From assembly GCA_051453625.1 (NCBI GenBank), contig JBOZIK010000001.1:285840974-285904973 (forward strand): 64,000 nt of DNA, written 5' to 3'. Both the position numbers and the translations under genes were made by a program. This DNA comes from Welwitschia mirabilis (taxonomy: Eukaryota; Gnetophyta; Gnetopsida; Welwitschiales). Numbering within the stretch: the first letter of the stretch is position 1; each line of letters begins with the position of its first letter. Under the pieces are notes generated by a model. That model was given only the letters and a program-made list of their open reading frames with translations. It searched no databases and was not told the origin of the DNA. Below are positions 58,529 to 64,000 of the stretch, in pieces.

Positions 58529-58990
58529 GATAATGAAGATGATGATGATGAAGAAAACTATTCAGATTACAAATCAAACAAAGATAGAAGGTTGTCTTTC
58601 ATTTTTTTTTTTTGCCATTACTCAAAGATGTTCCTAGTACATTAATACCCAATGATTTGAATATGATCAATAAAGAAGATAATGACTTAGAATACACATG
58701 TCAGGAGTTGTATGAGAAGTGTGAAAAGCTAGCTAAGAGAATAAATGAGTTGAACAAAATAGTAAAGTCTATTATCAAAAAAAAAGGAGGAATTATAAGA
58801 GAAATATAATGTGCTAAAATTTGATAACATTAAGCTACTTTATCAAGTAAAAGATATTTATTTTTTGGTAAATAAATTTTCTAGTAGCTCTTCTAATTGT
58901 AATAAATGCTTGGAGTATGAAAACCCATAAAAATATACTAAAGACAAATTAGGTGTTGGATTTAGTTCACAAAAATCATAGGAACAAGTA
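58529..58990 (+). pseudogene. element 5 acidic and coiled-coil gag tail
   Basis: An acidic stretch (NEDDDDEENYSDY) is followed by a T12 run and a 65-codon frame (58612-58809) with a helical segment YTCQELYEKCEKLAKRINEL and NKIVKSIIKKK, a coiled-coil of the type seen in Sirevirus gag tails. It then breaks up, with NKFSSSSSNCNKCLEYENP corresponding to the spacer before protease. Confidence 0.65.
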
Positions 58991-59680
58991 AACTAAAAGA
59001 GTAAGTATGTTCTTAATATTTTGTATAATTTTTGTGGTAAATTTGATCATTCAAAGTCTTTTTAAAAAGTTAGATAATTAATGCTTTTCTCTAAAACTAT
59101 AAAAACCTTACCTTTTAAGTTTGTTCCTAAGAAATGTGTACCACCTAAGTCTAATAAGACTAAGTGGGTTGAATCTAATAATNNNNNNNNNNAATGTTTT
59201 CTGACATAAATAGTTCTCAGAGGATCACATATAAATAGTTGGTATTTAGACAATGATTTCTTAAGGTATATGTAAGGATAAAAATTAAGCTTTTAACACC
59301 TGAAGAAAACAAATGGAGGAGAAGTCATTTTTGGAAATAATAAAACAGTAAAAATAAAAGGTACTAGATGCATCAAGAAAGGTAAGTCATTTAAACTTGA
59401 TAATGTGCTTTATGTTAATGGATTGAAATGTAATTTATTAGGTGTAAGTGAACTATGTAACAGAAGTCATAAAGTAATCTTTAAAAAATCAAAATGCAAT
59501 ATTGTATATAAGGAAACAAATGCTTCTACTTTTTCTACAAAACACATGAATAATAATTATAGAATAGATATTAATTTGTTTGATCAATTATTCCATGTAA
59601 GCTATGATGTTAGGCTAAATCTTGATAGAACTAAATGTTTTTTGATAAATTCTGATATAATACCCTGTGTCTATAACTAA
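58991..59680 (+). pseudogene. element 5 protease remnant
   Basis: After a degenerate FCGKFDHSKS knuckle-like stretch, FKFVPKKCVPPKSNKTKWV (59117-59175) and a 10-N gap (59183-59192), the protease motif reads WYLDNDFLRYM (59240-59273): DSG has become DND, again by G-to-A changes. GGEVIFGNNKTVKIKGTRCI and a 91-codon open frame (59405-59680) with LYVNGLKCNLLGVSELCNRS and KVIFKKSKCNI complete the domain. The integrase that should follow is not there. Confidence 0.85.
59183..59192. other. assembly gap (10 N)
   Basis: Ten N between AAT and AAT within the element 5 protease region. Confidence 0.95.
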
Positions 59681-59689
59681 TTTATTAAT

Positions 59690-60110
59690 TATGAAAATGA
59701 TTTAGGGGTTAAGTCACTGTTTCTTAGCTGATTACAGGGTGGTCACCAGATCTATGATTCAGTCAGCTGGATGTGGTTAGTCGATTGGCCTAAGAGCCCA
59801 ATCACTTAAATCCCTTCTAGTACTATAGACTCACGTCTCGACAGGTCAACCAGAACCTCGAGCGATCGACTGGACTTGATGGATAATAGTGTGGACGTAC
59901 AGTTGGTTGGCCCAATTTCTTTCTTCATTTTATCCTATTCCACTCAATCTATAAAAGAGATAGAACCCTAACTTGATTTTATTGTGTTCTAACCCTTTCT
60001 AGCTCTCAGATCTAATGATTTTATTATAATATTTAGATCTTTGCTTCTAGATTTAGTGATTTTCTCAGCCCCTTTTTACTTGGAAAAGACTTAAAATAGA
60101 TGAAATATCA
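59690..60110 (+). mobile_element. LTR-like, CpG-preserving segment inside element 5
   Basis: It carries the same GTCGAC(T/C)GG-type words as the LTRs (GGTGGTCACCAGATC, TTAGTCGATTGG, CAGGTCAACCAGAACC, GATCGACTGGAC) and then a TATA box (59950). It does not align with the rest of the element's LTR. Several CpGs are intact between 59820 and 59905 (ACGTCTCGAC, CCTCGAGCGATCGAC), unlike the rest of the window. It may be the U3/R part of a related element's LTR brought in with the ORF downstream. Confidence 0.5.
59950..59957 (+). promoter_or_regulatory. candidate TATA box
   Basis: TATAAAAG, followed by GAACCCTAA and a pyrimidine-rich leader, about 165 bases upstream of the accessory ORF. Confidence 0.45.
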
Positions 60111-60114
60111 TCTA

Positions 60115-61160
60115 GGAGAAGAGAAAAAGAGGATTCTTTAAGAGAATCAGCTTTCTTCTACTAAATAATATTAGAGGAGGATGTTGATAATTTTATTGAG
60201 AATTTTGAGAAGAAGTGAGTGTGCCAAGAGTGATTTGTAGCTACCTCAAAGATTAGGAAACTCATGGAGGTCATTCAACTCTTGAGAGATCAAGATCTTG
60301 ATCATTTCTTAGATCTTTATAGTTTGGCTTGTCTCTTTCTTACTAGAATGTTTTATTATAATGCCTCTTTTGATTATGAATCCAAGACTCTTGAAACTCT
60401 TATTTTGGAAAAGAGGATAAGAGTAATAGCAAATCTCATCTCTTAGTTAACTGATCTTTTAAGAAGGAACTATAAGGAGTTTTAGCCTCTTAAGAATACC
60501 ATAAAAGATAAGTTTGTAGTTATCAGGGAACTTTGTGGTAATTTNNNNNNNNNNAATTTGCATACTTAGAAGCACACTTTTTCTACTTCCTTCTTGACTT
60601 CTAAATACCATTTTCTTCATTTGGTTTTCATCTATAACTTTTTACCTTTAGCTAATCATCATGATGAGGCCTCCTACTATTGAGCCTATTTGATGTATTT
60701 GATAGGAACTGAGCATTCCATTAATGTTCCTACTATAATACTAAAGAATATGGCCTCACAGTTAGAGTATCATAGAACTAGGAATTTACCCTACTTTGTG
60801 CTTATCACTAGCATTTACCATCATTTTTGAGTCACCTTCCATCCTAAGTTGAAAACCCTTTAGCCTATGTCATCCATTGGGCATGCGACCTCGTCTCATA
60901 TGAAAATCTTTACTCCCTTCAAGAAATATTCAAAATCCTTTTTTTGTAAGGAAGCATCTCCTAATGAGACCCTCTTATATCTTAGATGGATTGACTATCA
61001 TACTAGACATATGAAGGATGCCCTCATTACAGCTAAATATGATATTATGGATACATCATTAGAGGCTACTAGCTTAGCTCGCATAAGAGGTAATGAAAAA
61101 AAATCAGAGGAAGAATCTAAAGAAGAAGAAGAAGTAGAAGAAAAGGAGGAGTTTAATTAA
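60115..61160 (+). pseudogene. element 5 accessory ORF, plant transposon-protein-like
   Basis: A near-continuous plus-strand coding stretch with few stops. The N-terminal part is LMEVIQLLRDQDLDHFLDLY and TLETLILEKRIRVIANLIS (60264-60446), then VVIRELCGNF before a 10-N gap. The central part is FLHLVFIYNFLPLANHHDEA (60610-60670), AYLMYLIGTEHSINVPTIIL (60690-60750) and LPYFVLITSIYHHF (60787-60830). It ends in a 97-codon open frame (60867-61160) with an acidic tail (EEESKEEEEVEEKEE). The central order (hydrophobic LP..H.D…, YL.YLI.G..I.V…I, LPY..LIT.I) fits the 'putative plant transposon protein' family found as an extra ORF in plant retroelements. Frame changes and stops make it a pseudogene. The function of the family is unknown. 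Confidence 0.55.
60545..60554. other. assembly gap (10 N)
   Basis: Ten N between AATTT and AATTT, inside the accessory ORF. Confidence 0.95.
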
Positions 61161-61707
61161 AATATTTTGGTTTAGATTATGTTTTATTCTTTCCTTTGTC
61201 ATTGATGTCAAAATGGGGAGAATTAGTTATGTTTGTTAAACTTATTATGAGTTCAGTTATACACTCTTAATGAGCACTTTTACTTTGTAATTCTTGAATG
61301 TTAGACTTGTAATATTTTTACTCAAATTTAATATAATGCAATTATCTATTTTAGCATAAAAATTTTATGTCATTTGGAATGCCATTTTGATAACCTATAA
61401 CTTATTGTACTTTTCCAAAGTATAGATTTTTTCTAATAATACTTGGAAATGAATCAAAATTTATTTCATCTGATTTAATATGAAATAAGTATCCATGATC
61501 ACATTATGTCAATTATAAATTTATGCCCTTTTAAAACTGTAAAATGTGCATATTAAACTGGTTGTATTCAAAGCACAAAATTTGTTGTTCAAAATGTCTT
61601 AACTTGTTTCAAGTTGAAATGTTATTTTACAAATAAGCATTTTATAAGAGGGATTTTTTTTATGAGTTCTAATTCTATCACAACTAAGTATTGTTTGCCA
61701 TCAATGT
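61161..61707 (+). other. 3' untranslated region of element 5
   Basis: Two similar blocks ending in a purine run are present: GTCATTGATGTCAAAATGGGGAGA (61198) and GCCATCAATGTCAAAGGGGGAGAT (61697). The first may be a second polypurine tract; duplicated tracts are known from Sireviruses. No coding signal. Confidence 0.5.
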
Positions 61708-61720
61708 CAAAGGGGGAGAT
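61708..61720 (+). promoter_or_regulatory. polypurine tract of element 5
   Basis: CAAAGGGGGAGAT directly before the 3' LTR start TGTTAGATC. Confidence 0.85.
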
Positions 61721-63237
61721 TGTTAGATCATGTTTTACCAATTGATGTTAAACTAATGTATTTTTTATAGCAAATTTTGTGTATTTTGATTAGAAGATAT
61801 TAAGCTTCTTGAAGGTTAAAACATGGAACTAAAATATGCACTAGAAACTTGTTTATTTATTTACCATCTAAGAGGGGTCAACTGGATCCTTAAGTAGTCA
61901 ATTACACTTGAAGCAGACAAAGGAAAATGAACTACATTAAAAGGGATTGATAAGATTTTAACGGGGTCGACTAGACTCATAACTTGGAGAACTAATGTTC
62001 CTGAATCGAATGGCAAGGAGTCTACCAGACTTTTATAAGGTCGACTAAATTTGAGAACCTAACAGATAGTATCCCTGAACTAAATTACAAGGGGTTGACT
62101 GGATCTATAATGGGGTCAACTGGTCCTATGCACTGAGTAGCTATTACATCTAAATCAATTTTCATGAGGTTGACTAGACCTATGATGGGATCGACCAAAT
62201 TTAATGCAGGAAACAGAAAAGATTTTATCAGAAGAGCAAGTAACCAGATAAATAGTGGACAACCAAACTAGGATCAACTAAATCTAGATGGGATTAACTA
62301 GATAGGAAGATATAGGAATTTGGGGTGATCAAATCTCTCCCTTAGATAACATTCGTAAATCACAGCACCACATGGGGTCAACTAGATTTTTGTGGGATTG
62401 ACTAGAGGAAGTGGAAATGAAACTTTTCTAAATGTTATGTATTCATTATCTAGCCATTAGGTAGTTATTTTCTATCTTTTTATAGCTATTGAAGGTACAA
62501 TTCAAATGTACTAAACCTTAATAGCCTTCCAGTATGAATATATAATCCATAGATGACCAATCAATATTTTGGAACCACTTTTATTTGACCAAATCTATTG
62601 GTTCTAAATGATCAATCTATGTATTTGTGTTGTTATCATTGTTGCATCTTATCATCCACATTTCTAACTGGAGGAGATCTACCATTAATATGCTCTTTAC
62701 ATTCAAGGTCAAATCTAGAGCTTTATTAGTTATACTTCTACAAGAGAAGAGCTCCAGCAGTTGTACTAATTTTAGAACGAGTGATATCTATGCTTTTAAG
62801 GCATTATTGCATCAATACCCTATTTGCTAAAAGTTGAGACTAAGCCTTGAAAAGTATATTCTAAAGGTTGATAGTAAGCCTTCAAAAGTTCATTTTAAAG
62901 GTTAAGACTTAGCTTAGAAAAGTCTATTTGTAAAGGTTACAGGTGAACCTGGAATATCTAGTGGAGTAACAGAGATTCGAGATCTAGGTTGGGAGAAGTG
63001 AATTGTCTAGAGTAAAGTAGAAAATTTTTTGAACCACTATAAATCTGGCTTACATCAAAGTAATAGTTTGTATTTTCAATTTTTGATTCTTTACTTTTAA
63101 TATTTTATCATACTATGCACTTTCTAGAATAATCTATTTATATATGCAAGTTGTGTTTATATTGATTTTTCTAAGATTATTTATTGAGTTTTTAAAAGAA
63201 CCTATTCATCCCCCCTTTAGGGTTCTTGATCCTACCA
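61721..63237 (+). mobile_element. 3' LTR of element 5
   Basis: 1517 bp, starting TGTTAGATCATG and ending TTGATCCTACCA (TG...CA). Homologous to 56017-57495. It is followed by the target duplication ATTCC. Confidence 0.9.
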
Positions 63238-63242
63238 ATTCC
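63238..63242 (+). repeat. target site duplication of element 5, right copy
   Basis: ATTCC, identical to 56012-56016. Confidence 0.9.
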
Positions 63243-63520
63243 ATGATTAGTCGAGCCTAGCAAGTGTTTAACAATAGAATTCATGTAATATAAAAAACCA
63301 TAAATATTAAAATAAATAAGATTGACTTCACTTTTGTTCATGTGTAATATGATTATATTCCTATATAAATTGATCAATTATCTAGTCATCCTCAACTATA
63401 ATCAAACAGTGAGAAGGATAAAAAAAGTAAAAATAGATAAGAAAACTTTTACAAACATAATTAAACTAAAAAGAAGTTGCTATACAAGCAACATAATAGG
63501 TAGTTTGTATGATGGTATTT
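63243..63520 (+). pseudogene. copia element 4 integrase C-terminal continuation
   Basis: ATGATTAGTCGAGCCTAGCA then VFNNRIHVI, corresponding to VFNNRTHVIDET at 4820 in element A, and further homology through the GDEKDKK-type charged stretch to TTTGTATGATGGTATTT (63504-63520; compare CTATATGATAGTATTT, 5839-5858). The RT that should follow is replaced by another repeat. Confidence 0.8.
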
Positions 63521-64000
63521 TATCACGATCTCATTTTTGGATTGGACTTAAATGCATATTGTTTTAAGTTATATTGATTAATTTATATAATAAGATGAAA
63601 TATTATAGCATAATATCTAGGATATTGTTGAAAGACTTACTCTTCATTACCCAGAGGGTTTACATTAAGTAAACTATGTGATGATAGTTCACCTAACTAA
63701 TACCTTAACCAATCTTAAGGTTAATCAGAAATCTTAATTAGGGGCATATGTAAGAAATGTTTAGGTTATGGTTGAATGGTTGGTTATACCAATAGTTAAG
63801 AAATCATGCCTATGTAATCCTCATCTAAAGGAGTTCAGATCACATGTAGTTTATGTTAGACCTCATTCTAATATTTACTAATACGCATGAGAATAAGATA
63901 GATCAAAGTGATCTATATTAGTAACATATAGTAATACTAGATATGAAAGAATGCAAAAAATAATGCAAGAATTCAATATTCAAATGAATATCAATAGATA
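63521..64000 (-). mobile_element. LTR-like dispersed repeat, copy 2 (runs off the window)
   Basis: On the minus strand this matches 23341-23844 along its whole length in the same order, ending CAATCCAAAAATGAGATCGTGATA at 63521. It interrupts copia element 4 and continues beyond the right edge, so a full element may lie there. Confidence 0.6.

Larger units (their letters stand above)
56017..63237 (+). mobile_element. element 5: non-autonomous copia-type LTR retrotransposon (overall span)
   Basis: A 7.2-kb unit with LTRs of 1479 and 1517 bp, primer site, gag, coil, protease remnant, an LTR-like segment, a plant transposon-protein-like ORF, and a polypurine tract. Integrase, RT and RNase H are absent and there is no large gap to hide them. 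It is inserted in the integrase of copia element 4 with a perfect ATTCC duplication. It was presumably mobilised in trans. Confidence 0.85.
26187..63520 (+). mobile_element. copia element 4 with all its nested insertions (overall span)
   Basis: Host unit of the nested structure. Its own parts are 26187-27344 and 52798-53030 (5' LTR), 53036-56016 (primer site, gag, coil, protease, integrase) and 63238-63520 (integrase end). Foreign parts are 27345-52797 (Athila element 3 with its own insertions) and 56017-63237 (element 5). RT, RNase H and 3' LTR are missing because another repeat starts at 63521. Confidence 0.8.

Overview
This is a gene-poor, very AT-rich stretch of a plant nuclear genome, almost certainly pericentromeric or other heterochromatic DNA of a seed plant, probably an angiosperm. 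The evidence is: decayed Ty1/copia elements of Sirevirus-like build (tRNA-iMet primer sites, coil-rich gag tail, an extra ORF before the 3' LTR), Ty3/gypsy elements of Athila-like build (tRNA-Asp primer sites), and a nuclear copy of plastid DNA (NUPT). No intact host gene is visible. The longest uninterrupted frame is 165 codons, inside a broken gag. Nearly all frames are broken by stops that replace Gln or Trp codons, and CpG is strongly depleted, as expected from long-term cytosine methylation and deamination.

Layout. 1-3605: 3' end of an Athila-like element with two unidentified degenerate frames and a 3' LTR (2345-3605). 3606-11902: copia element A (protease, integrase, RT, RNase H, extra ORF, PPT, 3' LTR), with two assembly gaps and a divergent duplicate of integrase. 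12030-18290: copia element C on the minus strand. 18400-19420: Athila RNase H/integrase remnant, followed by an exact 75-bp-period duplication. 19592-26186: mostly unassigned AT-rich DNA with a (TA)n(AC)39 microsatellite and an LTR-like repeat that recurs inverted at the right edge of the window.

26187-63520 is one nested structure. A copia element (number 4, plus strand) starts with its 5' LTR at 26187. That LTR is split at 27344/52798 by an Athila-like element (number 3, minus strand). Element 3 is split twice. Its 3' LTR is cut at 27928/41977 by a tandem LTR-internal-LTR-internal-LTR Athila array (elements 1 and 2, plus strand). Its pol region contains a mosaic NUPT at 45732-48532: two 16S rRNA fragments in inverted orientation around pieces of rpoC2 and rpl14. 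Copia element 4 resumes at 52798 (end of LTR, primer site, gag, protease, integrase). It is cut again at 56016 by element 5, a 7.2-kb LTR element with a perfect 5-bp target duplication. It resumes at 63238 and is lost at 63521, where another repeat begins on the minus strand.

Element 5 is the most unusual unit. It has both LTRs, a primer site, gag, a protease remnant and a polypurine tract, but no integrase, RT or RNase H. In their place is an LTR-like, CpG-preserving segment with a TATA box, followed by an ORF that resembles the putative plant transposon protein family. Non-autonomous element 1 likewise has gag plus an unidentified reading frame in place of pol. Ten runs of N interrupt the window. 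At least two 100-N gaps are flanked by near-identical 61-63 bp ends and are probably artificial.
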